Assembly: GCF_002018365.1 (NCBI RefSeq)
Contig: NZ_MVKX01000003.1
Location: 62,001 to 126,000, forward strand
DNA: 64,000 nucleotides
Origin: Acinetobacter amyesii
Lineage (GTDB): Bacteria > Pseudomonadota > Gammaproteobacteria > Pseudomonadales > Moraxellaceae
Direction: 5' to 3'
Shown: positions 47,924 to 58,274 of the stretch, piece by piece
Numbering within the stretch: position 1 is the first letter of the stretch
How the letters are laid out: the number at the start of each line of letters is the position of its first letter
Position numbers and translations under genes: made by a program
The notes under the pieces: model-generated
What the model saw: only the letters and a program-made list of their open reading frames with translations
Databases searched by the model: none
Told to the model about the DNA's origin: nothing

Positions 47924-49990
47924 TTATTCAACTTTCATTTTCATGCTTTCTTCAAGCTGTGCCACTGGCATCGGCATGCCCAACAAATATCCTTGCAACT
48001 GTTGGCAACCTAAACGTTTTAAAATTTCTGCTTGTTGTTCTGTCTCTACACCTTCTGCAGTGACCGTTAAACCCAGTCGAATTGCCAAGTGAATAATACT
48101 TTCTAAAATAATTTCTTCTTTAGAACCGACGCTCAAATTACGGATAAATTCACGGTCAATTTTCAGTTCATCTACAGGTAGTTCTTTTAAATACAAGAAA
48201 CTTGAATGTCCCGTTCCAAAGTCATCAATCGCAACTTTAATCCCCATCTGTCTCAAATGTTCAAAAGTCACGATACTGGCATCGATATGATGCATCGCTG
48301 TTGACTCGGTAATTTCAATAATTAAGTTTGACGGGTTAATTTCATAACGTGCAAAAAGCGACTCTAAGGTACTAAATAAATGTTTATGCTCAAACTGAAT
48401 GGCTGATAAATTGACCGCAATTGGATACAGCGGCATATTCAGCTTTTCCCAGTGCTGAATTTGCTTACAGGCTTCTTCAAGTGCCCAATAGCCCATGGCA
48501 ATAATCAGTCCAGTTTTTTCAGCGCCATTAATGAACTTATTTGGCGTCAACATACCTAGAGTTGGATGATTCCAACGAATTAAGGCCTCTACCCCACAAA
48601 TTTCACGATCAGCGGCATTAAATTTTGGCTGATAAAATAAGATAAACTGTTGCTCTTCTACTGCTTTATACAAATCATTGATCAGTTTCGTCTGACTTTT
48701 TTCTTCAAATTGGTCGGCGGTATAATTAAAAAACGAATAGGTATTACGCCCCTGATACTTCGAACTCAGCATTGCAGTGTCTGCATTAATCAGCAGATCT
48801 TGCAAGTTCGCACCATGTTCAGGGTACATCGCAATACCAATACTGCCTGAAATATTGATTTCCTTGCCTGCAATCAAGAAGCTTTCTTGCATCAATTCCA
48901 ATATTTTTTCAGACATTGCTGTGGCAGAGTCATTGCTTGCCGACTCGAGCACAATCAGAAATTCATCGCCACCGATTCGTAGCAATTTGGCTTGATCATC
49001 AATTAAACGATGAATGCGCGTAGCAATTTGAATCAGTAGTTGATCACCAACATGGTGTCCAAACACATCATTGACCGCTTTAAAACGGTCAATATCAATA
49101 TAAATAAAAGCAATTTTATCTTGTCTTAAACGATGCTCTGTAAATAGGAAATGTGCATATTCAGCCAAAAATAATCGATTAGGTAAACGGGTCAAATTGT
49201 CCTGTACTGCTTGATTGGCCAGTTCTCGATTTGCGCGCATCAACTGCAAACTGCGATGCTCTAAACGTTGCTCAAGTACTGCAACGCTAAAGGCTGCCAT
49301 CAACAATAAACTGGTGACAAATAAGACAATAAACAGCAATAAATTGTGGTTAATTTGAGCCGCAACCAATACATCCATCGAGTTTAGCGGTACAAAATCA
49401 ACAGCCGCCATACCAATATAATGCATAGCCACAATGCTAAAAGTCAGCATGACTGCAACAAAGGCATTCATGATGTTACGTTTAGACGAATACTTATTTT
49501 TAAATGTCAGCCAAAATGCTAAACCTGAACCACAGATCGCGACCAAAATTGAACAGATAACAATTAAAGGTTCGTATCGTTGTTCATAGCCCTGAACGGC
49601 TAAACTCAGCATGCCGGTATAATGCATGCCGGAAATGCCAAGGCCCATTAACACGGAGCCTAAAATTAAACGCGGAAAAGGCAAGGTCGGACGAGTGGTC
49701 AGCCACACTGCAAAAGTGGACGCAACAAAGGCGATAAAATATGAAGTTAGGGTCAGACTGGTATCAAAACTATGATTTGAAGGCAAATGGCTGGCCATCA
49801 TGCCTACAAAATGCATGCACCAGATCGCAGCACCTAAAATTGCGCCGCTGAATAATAAAATGACATTTTCATATCTTGGTCGCGTTCCACGAAACAACAT
49901 TTGTTCGAGTGAAACAGCTAAGTAACAACTTAATAATGCAACTACGATTGAACCAACGACCAGATTGTAATCATAATGAATATGGGTCAT
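47924..49990 (-). CDS. MHYT-GGDEF-EAL c-di-GMP turnover protein
   Basis: 688 residues. An N-terminal seven-helix MHYT sensor domain has three motif repeats (MHFV 59-62, MHYT 122-125, MHYI 189-192), thought to bind copper and sense oxygen, CO or NO. A GGDEF domain has an intact RIGGDEF (340-344). An EAL domain has EAL at 468-470, VNLSAIQFE, EITES and DDFGTGHSS. Both cyclase and phosphodiesterase sites look intact. It resembles the MucR/NbdA/YkoW type. A stand-alone gene. Confidence 0.93.
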   Translation of the reverse strand: MTHIHYDYNLVVGSIVVALLSCYLAVSLEQMLFRGTRPRYENVILLFSGAILGAAIWCMHFVGMMASHLPSNHSFDTSLTLTSYFIAFVASTFAVWLTTRPTLPFPRLILGSVLMGLGISGMHYTGMLSLAVQGYEQRYEPLIVICSILVAICGSGLAFWLTFKNKYSSKRNIMNAFVAVMLTFSIVAMHYIGMAAVDFVPLNSMDVLVAAQINHNLLLFIVLFVTSLLLMAAFSVAVLEQRLEHRSLQLMRANRELANQAVQDNLTRLPNRLFLAEYAHFLFTEHRLRQDKIAFIYIDIDRFKAVNDVFGHHVGDQLLIQIATRIHRLIDDQAKLLRIGGDEFLIVLESASNDSATAMSEKILELMQESFLIAGKEINISGSIGIAMYPEHGANLQDLLINADTAMLSSKYQGRNTYSFFNYTADQFEEKSQTKLINDLYKAVEEQQFILFYQPKFNAADREICGVEALIRWNHPTLGMLTPNKFINGAEKTGLIIAMGYWALEEACKQIQHWEKLNMPLYPIAVNLSAIQFEHKHLFSTLESLFARYEINPSNLIIEITESTAMHHIDASIVTFEHLRQMGIKVAIDDFGTGHSSFLYLKELPVDELKIDREFIRNLSVGSKEEIILESIIHLAIRLGLTVTAEGVETEQQAEILKRLGCQQLQGYLLGMPMPVAQLEESMKMKVE

Positions 49991-50423
49991 ATCAAGCGTT
50001 CCGCTTAGGTTATCGTGGCACTTTCTTTAACCGAACTACCCAATCTATCTCTTCCCTTTAACTTGTTACGTTTTCAATTACTTACTTATTTTCCCTTAGA
50101 ATCTATTAGTCTACGATAATGGTCAAGTCTTTCTTTCAAGATTTTAAGCAACTGATTATTTTAAAAAAAGAAAGCTTGATGAAGTTCACTAAAACTTAAA
50201 CTTTTGATAAAAATTGCATCAGGTCTTTTTTATTTTAGAACAGTTTCTAATTATAATAAAATGAATAAGTTAGAATTATTTCTAGATTGCTTTCTCGATT
50301 TAAAGTTAACTCTACTCTACGCACAAAAAATAGCGAGCCGTAGCTCGCTATTTTTCAATGGGTAAATTCATCTTTTCTGTCAAAAACTCAAGCAATCAGC
50401 TCAATGTTTTATGGATGAGTGGC
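49991..50423. other. Intergenic region between prc and the MHYT gene
   Basis: 433 bp, A+T-rich. It holds the MHYT gene promoter region and, at 50326-50355, the prc terminator. No gene is supported. Confidence 0.6.
50326..50355 (-). terminator. Terminator of prc
   Basis: AAAAATAGCGAGC-CGTA-GCTCGCTATTTTT is a perfect hairpin with T tracts on both strands. Confidence 0.85.
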
Positions 50424-52634
50424 TTACTTTTTGGCTGCTGTTGCAGGCGTTGCACCTTGTAATTTGGCATAGTCCATCAGAACGTTTGCTGCTTCCGTCA
50501 CAAAGACTTCTTCTTCAGGCAGTGCTGGACGCTGGTTCGCCTTCATTTTTGCACGTGCCTCCACCAATGCATCCATAGACGCTTGGTAGCTTTCCCAATT
50601 GGCATAAGGTTTTTGACCCACCACTTTACGACGTTGATTTTCAGCATCCAAAGACTTTTGTTCTAGCGCCAATAGCTCGGCTTTACGCTTCGCTAAGTCA
50701 AGCACCACACGCTTTTGCTCTTCCGTTTTTTTCGCAATCGCAGTACGTTGCTCTAAATATTTAAATTGAGGATCAATCGTGACACGTTGCTGAGATGACT
50801 TAATCAAATCGGGAACATAGCCTTGAATTGAGCCTTCACGTTTAAACGGTGCGGTCGGAATGGTGTCCCACTGTAAAGCATTTTTTGCTTTACGCTCACC
50901 AAACTCTTCATTGTAAATATCAACCAACTTAATATCAGGCACGACCCCTTTATTCTGGGTACTACCGCCAGTCACGCGGTAGAATTTACGTTGCGTTAAG
51001 GTTGCTTGACCATAGGCTAAAGAGTCAAGTTGTACCTGTGCAGTGCCTTTACCCGTTGTGGTACTACCAATCACCACACCACGCTCATAGTCTTGAATCG
51101 CAGCAGAATAAATTTCACTCGCAGATGCCGAAGCCAAGTTAATCAATACTGCCAATGGGCCTGCATAAGTTTGCGCACCACCATCATCATCTTCAAACAC
51201 GCTGACATTGCCATTACCATCACGGATTTGCACCACTGGACCTGATTTAATCACTTGTCCAAGCATACGCGCCACTTCTTCAAGTGAGCCACCTGGGTTG
51301 TTACGCAAATCAATGATGATGCCTTCAACATTTTGCGCATCTAATGTTTTTAAGGCTTTATTGGTATCTTCTGACACAGAGCGGTAGTCTGTACCTGCAC
51401 GACGGGCACGATAGTTCAAGTAAAACGATGGAATTTCAATCACACCAAACTTATGTTTTTTGCCATCACGTTCAATTTCAACGGTACGTGAACGCACGCC
51501 CGCATCTTCTTCTTGAATTACATCACGCACAATAGTGACATTTCGCGCTTGATTCATGGACGCACCAGCACCCAATAAACGTAGAGTCACTTTGGTGCCA
51601 CGTTTACCACGAATCAGTCCGACAATTTCATTGCTCGGCCAACCGATCACATCCACCATTTTGTCGCCATCTTGAGCAACACCAACGATACGATCACCTG
51701 ACTTGACTTGTCCTGATTTGCTGGCTGGCCCACCTTCTACAATCGTTTCAATTTTAGTGTAGTCTTCGTTGCCACGTTCAGGACGAATCGACACCCCAAT
51801 CCCTTCCAATTGCAGCGTGGTTTGACGGTTCAATTCCATCGCATCTACAGGTGGGAAATAATTACTGTGCGGATCATACGTCAGCATCATAGCATTCAGA
51901 GTTTTATCAAGCACATCATCACTTTTTAAACGACTAATCCGCTCTAACTGACGTGTATAACGCTTAGTTAAGGTCTGTTCAGGAGTTAAATCTTCAGGAC
52001 CAGTTAAATCTTGACCATTTGCCAGCGCAGGATCATCTTTCAACGCTTTCTGTTTGGCTTTCTCTTCTTCTTTGCTGATGGTTAAATTGATCAGCTGAGA
52101 GACCAACATTTTATTCCAATGCGCACGCTGTTCTTCTGTCGATTTAAAGAATGGCGCTTTTTCACGATCGGTTTCGATGTAGCTATTCGGTTGATTTAAA
52201 TTCTGTGGCTTTTTCAGCTCTTCCAACATATAGGTGTAGAACTGTTTTAGGCGCTCACGATATTGCGCATGAATGGCATACGGCCCTGTTAAATTGCCTG
52301 CTTTGAGGTTTGCACCAAAAGTTGAACCATAACGTTTTTTATAATTTTCAATATCCGATGCCAAGAACAACGTATGTTCAGCGTCTAAACTATCAATATA
52401 AAAATCTAAAATACGGTTAGATGTATTGGCATCTAAACGCTGATTTAAATAGTGTTGACGGTCTACCAATGTTGCAAGCTGACGTGAGACCAAGGCTTGC
52501 TCTTGTGTGGGCTGAATGGTACCCGCGCTCACTGCTTCTGTATTATTGGCAGCAATTGCGTCATTCACCACATGAGTGAAAAAGAATCCACCTGTCGCAA
52601 TCGCAACGGCACAAGCTAATGTTTGAAGTTTCAT
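50424..52634 (-). CDS. prc: Carboxy-terminal (tail-specific) processing protease
   Basis: 736 residues from the ATG at 52634, which begins the signal peptide MKLQTLACAVAIATGGFFFTH; a TTG 11 codons earlier is less likely. A PDZ domain (about 245-330; LEGIGVSIRPERGNEDYTKI) precedes the serine-lysine catalytic core: LINLASASASEIYSAAI with the nucleophile, and GKGTAQVQ with the lysine. The C-terminal DUF3340-like region follows. Prc degrades or trims periplasmic proteins and controls peptidoglycan hydrolases. Confidence 0.95.
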   Translation of the reverse strand: MKLQTLACAVAIATGGFFFTHVVNDAIAANNTEAVSAGTIQPTQEQALVSRQLATLVDRQHYLNQRLDANTSNRILDFYIDSLDAEHTLFLASDIENYKKRYGSTFGANLKAGNLTGPYAIHAQYRERLKQFYTYMLEELKKPQNLNQPNSYIETDREKAPFFKSTEEQRAHWNKMLVSQLINLTISKEEEKAKQKALKDDPALANGQDLTGPEDLTPEQTLTKRYTRQLERISRLKSDDVLDKTLNAMMLTYDPHSNYFPPVDAMELNRQTTLQLEGIGVSIRPERGNEDYTKIETIVEGGPASKSGQVKSGDRIVGVAQDGDKMVDVIGWPSNEIVGLIRGKRGTKVTLRLLGAGASMNQARNVTIVRDVIQEEDAGVRSRTVEIERDGKKHKFGVIEIPSFYLNYRARRAGTDYRSVSEDTNKALKTLDAQNVEGIIIDLRNNPGGSLEEVARMLGQVIKSGPVVQIRDGNGNVSVFEDDDGGAQTYAGPLAVLINLASASASEIYSAAIQDYERGVVIGSTTTGKGTAQVQLDSLAYGQATLTQRKFYRVTGGSTQNKGVVPDIKLVDIYNEEFGERKAKNALQWDTIPTAPFKREGSIQGYVPDLIKSSQQRVTIDPQFKYLEQRTAIAKKTEEQKRVVLDLAKRKAELLALEQKSLDAENQRRKVVGQKPYANWESYQASMDALVEARAKMKANQRPALPEEEVFVTEAANVLMDYAKLQGATPATAAKK

Positions 52635-52834
52635 AAATAATTTGTACTTCCTTGGTATTAAGACCAATATTACCGTGTTGGTTTTCGACCTGAATTGAAT
52701 AGATTCAAAATCTTAAACAACTTAATATGTTTATGTCGTGTAGTTTTATCATATTCTCTGCTGACAAAGTGTAGCAAATCATTGCAGAATTCAGGTATTG
52801 TTTTTCCTTAAAAATTCCAACACGGACACCGAAT

Positions 52835-53857
52835 ATGATTGGCGCATTAATGCTCGACATTGCTGGCACAGAACTTACCCAAGAAGATATTGAACTATTA
52901 CAGGCACCACAAGTTGGCGGCATGATTTTATTTGGTCGCAACATTGAATCTCCTGAACAAGTTCGTGCCCTGACCGACCATATGCGTCAAATCCGTCCTG
53001 ATATTTTAATTGCCGTCGATCAGGAAGGTGGTCGTGTACAACGCTTAAAGCAAGGCTTCACACTGCTGCCGGCTATGGGTAAGTTTGGAGAACTTTACTT
53101 AACTGAACCTGAAAAAGCAGTTGAACTGGCTGAACAATGTGGCTGGTTGATGGCGGCTGAAGTCCTTGCGGTCGGGATCGATTTCAGTTTTGCACCAGTG
53201 CTTGATTTAAATGATGTTAGTGATGTGATTGGTGACCGTGGTTTTGCCAAAAATATGCAAGACATCATTCCATTAGCAAGTGCCTTCCTAAAAGGCATGA
53301 AACGTGCGGGGATGGCATCTACAGGTAAGCATTTCCCAGGCCATGGCTCGGTGAAAGCAGACTCACATGTTGCTGCTGCCATTGACCATCGTAGTTATGA
53401 AGAAATCTACCAAAAAGACATGCAAAGTTTTATTCAACTGCAACCACAGCTTGATGCCTTAATGCCTGCGCATGTGATTTATGAAAATATCGATCCTAAC
53501 CCTGCTGGATTTTCACCGTATTGGATTCAGAAAGTCTTACGTCAAGAGCTCCAATTTGATGGCGTTTTATTCTCCGATGATTTAAGCATGCAAGCCGCTT
53601 GTGTCGCTGGCGGCGCAGATGCTCGTATCCAAGCAGCATTAAATGCAGGTTGTGATATGGGCCTTGTGTGTAATAACCGTGAATCTGCATGCATTGCGCT
53701 TGATGGCATTCAAAACTTGGCTCTCCCAAATCAAGAACGCCTAGAACGTATGCGCGGAAATATCCCACAAATTGAAATTGGGCAAAGCATTGAACTCGGG
53801 GCGGACTGGCAAAACGTGCGTAACCGTATTGTGGATTTTAAAAATCAATATTGCTAA
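52835..53857 (+). CDS. nagZ: Beta-N-acetylhexosaminidase (peptidoglycan recycling)
   Basis: 340 residues, GH3 family. The motifs KHFPGHGSVKADSH (with the catalytic Asp-His pair of NagZ) and GVLFSDDLSM (nucleophile Asp) are intact. It removes GlcNAc from anhydro-muropeptides in the cytoplasm. It is divergent from prc, another cell-wall-linked gene. Confidence 0.96.
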   Translation: MIGALMLDIAGTELTQEDIELLQAPQVGGMILFGRNIESPEQVRALTDHMRQIRPDILIAVDQEGGRVQRLKQGFTLLPAMGKFGELYLTEPEKAVELAEQCGWLMAAEVLAVGIDFSFAPVLDLNDVSDVIGDRGFAKNMQDIIPLASAFLKGMKRAGMASTGKHFPGHGSVKADSHVAAAIDHRSYEEIYQKDMQSFIQLQPQLDALMPAHVIYENIDPNPAGFSPYWIQKVLRQELQFDGVLFSDDLSMQAACVAGGADARIQAALNAGCDMGLVCNNRESACIALDGIQNLALPNQERLERMRGNIPQIEIGQSIELGADWQNVRNRIVDFKNQYC

Positions 53858-53877
53858 TCCACAACCTTTAAAATCAT

Positions 53878-53907
53878 AAAAAGGAGCACGACAAGGTGCT
53901 CCTTTTT
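53878..53907 (+). terminator. Terminator of nagZ
   Basis: AAAAAGGAGCAC...GTGCTCCTTTTT with a 6-nt loop, 20 bp after the nagZ stop. Confidence 0.9.
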
Positions 53908-53985
53908 GATTTATGATGAAGTCAAAATAAGTGCTTCGGCGCTATACAAAAATTGCCAATAAAAACAACATTAGGTCAGGACGAC

Positions 53986-54855
53986 ATGACACAAAGTTTA
54001 TCGGAACATCGACACATTTCCTTTACTGCACATTACACCGGCTATATTTGGTACAGCATGGGGATTTCGCATCCCGTTTTTGCCACACGTAAAGGCAAAT
54101 TTTTAGCACGTTTAGTCCACCCCTTAGAAAGCTGGGCAGAAAAGAATGTGGGCGGTAGCATGCGCTCGACACTCAAACAGCGTCATGCCATGATCGATCA
54201 ACATTTAGATCAACTCATTACTCAACATCCACAGTTACAAGTCCTTGAAATTGCTTGTGGCCTCTCCCCGCGCGGTTGGAATTTTCGCACCAAGCATCCT
54301 GAAATTGACTATCGTGAACTCGACTTGCCGGATATGGCAAAAATCAAAACACAAGCACTCAAACAGATTGACCCGCATGCTCCTGAGGTCTTAACTGGCG
54401 ACATTTTCACTCAAGATTTTGAACGTATTTTTCAGAGTTTTGACCCTAAACGTCCTTTGGTGGTGATTAGCGAAGGGCTGATTAATTATTTTGATCAAAC
54501 CCTACTCAATAAATTATTGCAAGGGATCACCGAATATGGCGCCTCGTTTCAGGAATTGCATTATCTGACCGACATCTATCCAGAACCCGTCAAGAACCGT
54601 TTAGCACGTTTTATTTGGGCCAGTAGTAAATTACTCAAAGTCATGTCTCGCAGCGCTTTTACTTTCCATTTTCAATCCCCTGCTGAATTACAGCAGTTTT
54701 TCAGTCATACAGGATTTGAAGAAGTAGACGTCGTTCAGCCGGCCTTATACTTTCCACAACAGCATCTAGATCAAGTGATTCCATTTCACGATGCAGAGCA
54801 GCACTGTGGAGATTTGGTTTGGATGGTCCATGCCAAAACGAAAAAACAGCGCTAA
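53986..54855 (+). CDS. Class I SAM methyltransferase, leucine-carboxyl-methyltransferase-like
   Basis: 289 residues from the ATG at 53986 (CAGGA five bases upstream); a TTG 11 codons earlier is not needed. The Rossmann SAM motif is QVLEIACGLSPRGWNF, followed by the acidic DYRELDLPDM, in the style of LCM/PPM family enzymes (GLDTR variant lost). FISEGLINYF-like VVISEGLINYFDQ follows. The substrate is unknown. The terminator overlaps its stop codon. Confidence 0.75.
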   Translation: MTQSLSEHRHISFTAHYTGYIWYSMGISHPVFATRKGKFLARLVHPLESWAEKNVGGSMRSTLKQRHAMIDQHLDQLITQHPQLQVLEIACGLSPRGWNFRTKHPEIDYRELDLPDMAKIKTQALKQIDPHAPEVLTGDIFTQDFERIFQSFDPKRPLVVISEGLINYFDQTLLNKLLQGITEYGASFQELHYLTDIYPEPVKNRLARFIWASSKLLKVMSRSAFTFHFQSPAELQQFFSHTGFEEVDVVQPALYFPQQHLDQVIPFHDAEQHCGDLVWMVHAKTKKQR

Positions 54856-54870
54856 AGCGCTGTTTTTTTT
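54841..54870 (+). terminator. Terminator overlapping the methyltransferase stop codon
   Basis: AAAAAACAGCGC-TAAA-GCGCTGTTTTTTTT. The left arm encodes the last residues KKQR and the stop codon lies in the loop, so coding and termination signals are shared. It can also serve the convergent gene that ends at 54884. Confidence 0.85.
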
Positions 54871-54883
54871 ATATGTTCATGTT

Positions 54884-56212
54884 TTAACTTACAGCTTCTA
54901 ATATCAACACATCTTCTTTTTGGCGTTGTACAAAGCGCAATAAACGCTCCGCCAACTCAAAACTACCATGCTTAAACAAAGCACGAACCTGCGTATCTAC
55001 AACGTCAAAGATGAGACATTCAATTTTAAACTCACCTTCGTCATCTTCTAGATGTAATGCCAAATCCCGTGGATATGCGTGCATGTAGTCCAACATGTCA
55101 GCCTGTACATTCAATAACACGCCGAAATAATTTAAATCCATAATTTGAGTATCAACCACGAGGTCTGAATGGCGATGAGATAAATGCGTGAATGGCTGTT
55201 GTACACTCACCCGCGCCTCGCCACGGCGTTCGATATTTTGCATTTGCTCTCGGCTCATTGGAATGATCCCGTCCAACTGCTGAATAGACTCACCGCGTAG
55301 ATAAGTTGCAAACAAATTCATGGTTTCCTTACGGCGTTGCAACTGCGGTAAATGATCCGCATTGGCAATCATGGCAAATTGCATATTCGGACATTGCAAG
55401 GCAAAACCTGCATTTTCATGCGGTAAAGTAAAACTGTCGTACTGCCCGCAAGACACCAATACATCACACTGTGGAATCGGCACGTCTTGCAAACGCAGCA
55501 AACGATTACAGTTAATGTCATAACGCTCTTGTTCGGTATTGGTGAATTCAGCCATTTGTCTAAAGAACAAACGCTTTGCTGTCGGTGACATCCGCGTCAC
55601 ATCAAGTTTGGCATGATTGACCAAATATAAAATCACCGCTTGGCCAAATTCATCCATGCGCTGTTCTTTCATCAAGTGCAAGGATTCTTCAAGCAACATG
55701 CGCCAGCTCTTGCGCGTTTTTTGCATCACGCCCATTAAAATCATGCGATCAATCAATTCAGGACGTTGATCGGCCAGACCTGCTGCCACCACTGAACCTA
55801 GTGACATCCCCATCACGGATACTTTTTCTAGTCCCACAATATCCAACCAAACGCCTAACATCTGCGCCAAATCACCCAACTCTAAAGTCCCTGCTGACAC
55901 AGCAGTATCGACATTGGTAATTTGCTGGTTTGAGCCCATGGATGGTAAATCGATTAAAATAATAGGGCCTGCCGCAAATAATTGTTCGACACAATATTTG
56001 TAGGAATTAAAGTTTTGAAATGCCCCACCAATAATAACAATCGGGGTGCGATGAATCGTTTCAGGTTGTGCAATGGCCATATATTCGACCTTCCAGCCAT
56101 CAATCCATGTCGTTCTGGCAGGCTGTTTAAAGCTTTGCTTGTCATACAGATCGAAAAAACTGTAATGCGTACTTTCCTGTACGGTGGGATCCATTTGGAT
56201 AATGGAATTCAT
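54884..56212 (-). CDS. Alpha/beta hydrolase fused to a C-terminal PilZ-like domain
   Basis: 442 residues from the ATG at 56212 (GGAGG and AAGGA upstream). The hydrolase part (about 35-305) has an oxyanion region PIVIIGGAFQNF, the nucleophile elbow VMGMSLGSVVA (Ser137), an acid region DVLVSCGQYDSFTLP and NADHLPQL with the likely catalytic His. After a short linker comes a PilZ-like segment (about 329-430): RRGEAR gives RxxxR, and DLNYFG stands for the usual D/N-x-S-x-x-G with Ser replaced by Asn. Such a fusion could let c-di-GMP or a related ligand control hydrolysis, which is inference. The substrate is unknown. Confidence 0.78.
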   Translation of the reverse strand: MNSIIQMDPTVQESTHYSFFDLYDKQSFKQPARTTWIDGWKVEYMAIAQPETIHRTPIVIIGGAFQNFNSYKYCVEQLFAAGPIILIDLPSMGSNQQITNVDTAVSAGTLELGDLAQMLGVWLDIVGLEKVSVMGMSLGSVVAAGLADQRPELIDRMILMGVMQKTRKSWRMLLEESLHLMKEQRMDEFGQAVILYLVNHAKLDVTRMSPTAKRLFFRQMAEFTNTEQERYDINCNRLLRLQDVPIPQCDVLVSCGQYDSFTLPHENAGFALQCPNMQFAMIANADHLPQLQRRKETMNLFATYLRGESIQQLDGIIPMSREQMQNIERRGEARVSVQQPFTHLSHRHSDLVVDTQIMDLNYFGVLLNVQADMLDYMHAYPRDLALHLEDDEGEFKIECLIFDVVDTQVRALFKHGSFELAERLLRFVQRQKEDVLILEAVS

Positions 56213-56515
56213 ATTCCTTTCCTCCATTCCTGCCTTATTTTTATTGTCAGGAATTCATTTAGAGACTCTGCTCGACTTAGCGTCCTGCTCTTTAATCGTT
56301 ATTTGTACGACTTCAATGTCGCTATTGTTTCATTCTATACAGAGGTTCATTTTACAAGCAACTGATATCCCCGCCGCTTATCTACTTTTGTTCTAAAAAC
56401 AATTTCAAAATGTTAATTCTGGTCAGCATCTGCAGTCGAATGTGCACTTAAGTGCTTCATTGTTCAGTCACAGGCTGTTAATATCGAGTTGAAATTTCTA
56501 AGTGATCAAACCGCT
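56213..56515. other. Divergent promoter region between the hydrolase-PilZ gene and proA
   Basis: About 300 bp holding the two divergent starts. No gene or repeat is supported. Confidence 0.5.
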
Positions 56516-57781
56516 ATGCAAGAGTCTATTGAACAATACATGCAAACGGTAGGACAGCAAGCACGCACAGCATCACGTGTGCTCGCAGGGGCTTCTACCC
56601 AGACTAAAAATAATGCCTTATCAGCAATTTATACTGCTTTACAAAACAGTGAAACTGCAATTTTGGCAGCTAACCAAGTGGATATGACCAAAGCGCATAA
56701 CAACAACTTGGATAGTGCTCTACTTGATCGCTTAGAACTTACCCCCACACGCTTTAAAGGCATGCTTCAAGGTCTAAAAGATGTAATCGCACTGACTGAC
56801 CCAATTGGCGAAATTACCGATATGGCCTTTCGTCCGACAGGTATTCAGCTGGGCAAAATGCGCGTGCCGCTAGGTGTTGTCGGCATGATTTACGAATCTC
56901 GCCCAAATGTCACCCTTGAAGCCGCATCTTTAGCGCTTAAATCAGGTAATGCGATTATTTTACGTGGTGGTTCTGAAGCTTTGGAATCTAACCAAGCAAT
57001 TGCGGCAGCGATTCAACATGGCTTAACTGCCGCTGGCGTGCCTGAGCATGCCGTTCAAGTGCTTAATACCCCAGACCGTGCTGCGGTTGGCCAATTAATT
57101 ACCATGCCTGAATATGTCGATGTGATCGTACCTCGTGGTGGCAAAGGCCTAATTGAACGTATCACCAATGAAGCACGTGTGCCTGTTATCAAACATCTTG
57201 ATGGTAACTGCCATGTTTTTGTGGAAGCTCAGGCTGATTTGCAAAAAGCATTACCTATTGCGCTTAATGCCAAAACACACCGTTATGGCGTATGTAATGC
57301 CATGGAAACCTTGCTTGTCGATGAAAATGTCGCTGAAGAGTTTTTACCACGCATTGCTGAACTTTATGCTGAGAAAAAAGTTGAACTGCGTGGCTGCGCT
57401 GAAACGCAGCGCATTTTGGGTGAGTCGATTGTTCCTGCAACTGAGGAAGATTGGTACACCGAATATTTAGGCCCGATTTTGGCAGTGAAAGTCGTTACAG
57501 GCTTAGATGAAGCGATTGAGCACATCAACAAATATGGCTCACACCATACCGACTCAATCATTACCGAAAACTTTAGTTTGGCTCGTCAGTTCTTGGCGCG
57601 TGTAGATTCGAGTTCAGTGATGATTAATGCCTCAACGCGTTTTGCGGATGGTTTTGAATATGGTCTTGGTGCTGAGATCGGTATTTCAACCGATAAAATC
57701 CATGCACGCGGACCAGTCGGCCTAGAAGGTCTGACTTCTCAAAAATGGATTGTATTTGGTGATGGTCAAATTCGCCAATAA
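56516..57781 (+). CDS. proA: Gamma-glutamyl phosphate reductase
   Basis: 421 residues from the ATG at 56516, the family length; a TTG nine codons earlier extends the frame without a ribosome site. The catalytic cysteine is in [13 protein letters not shown], and the NADPH-binding [15 protein letters not shown] and [18 protein letters not shown] are intact. It makes glutamate semialdehyde for proline synthesis. proB is not adjacent. Confidence 0.95.
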   Translation: MQESIEQYMQTVGQQARTASRVLAGASTQTKNNALSAIYTALQNSETAILAANQVDMTKAHNNNLDSALLDRLELTPTRFKGMLQGLKDVIALTDPIGEITDMAFRPTGIQLGKMRVPLGVVGMIYESRPNVTLEAASLALKSGNAIILRGGSEALESNQAIAAAIQHGLTAAGVPEHAVQVLNTPDRAAVGQLITMPEYVDVIVPRGGKGLIERITNEARVPVIKHLDGNCHVFVEAQADLQKALPIALNAKTHRYGVCNAMETLLVDENVAEEFLPRIAELYAEKKVELRGCAETQRILGESIVPATEEDWYTEYLGPILAVKVVTGLDEAIEHINKYGSHHTDSIITENFSLARQFLARVDSSSVMINASTRFADGFEYGLGAEIGISTDKIHARGPVGLEGLTSQKWIVFGDGQIRQ

Positions 57782-57798
57782 CACCCAATAAGACAATG

Positions 57799-57836
57799 AA
57801 AGCTGTGCTTTTCTGATTAAAGGCACAGCTTTTTTT
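57799..57836 (+). terminator. Terminator of proA
   Basis: AAAGCTGTGC...GCACAGCTTTTTTT with an inner TTT/AAA pairing, 17 bp after the proA stop. Confidence 0.88.
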
Positions 57837-58274
57837 ATGGCGATTTAAAAAACTAGACCCAGGGTTCACATATTGAAATATAAGCCTGCAAACACACAGG
57901 ATATAGAATCGAAAACAGATTTTTTGACAATTAAATGCTTAAGAAGAATAAGAAAAGTTCAATTTACCTGCTTTTTTGCAACAATTTGAGGATTACAGCG
58001 CAGCAACCGCATGTTATGTTCTATGTATATCTCTTAAATCGTATAAATTTTGAGGATTATTTTATTAATAAATGAAAACTATGAACTGATAAATTTTAAT
58101 TATTATTGTGCTCAGGGTCGATAGTGCTTAAGTCTAATCTCCTAAAGTCTATCTAGGACGATAAAAAAACCCATGATAAAACATCATCACAGATCTAAAT
58201 TGCATCAATCAATACAACTGCAATCAGATCAACATTATGGATAAGTATTTCAATTAGAATTCGGGTATTTAAAC
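57837..58274. other. Intergenic region upstream of ackA
   Basis: About 440 bp, A+T-rich, without a supportable gene. It must carry the ackA-pta promoter and leader. I see no riboswitch, repeat or strong terminator. Confidence 0.5.

Noticed and set aside
55982..56365. 127-codon plus-strand frame over the hydrolase start and intergenic region
   Set aside because: It overlaps the conserved hydrolase N terminus and has no ribosome binding site or known domain.
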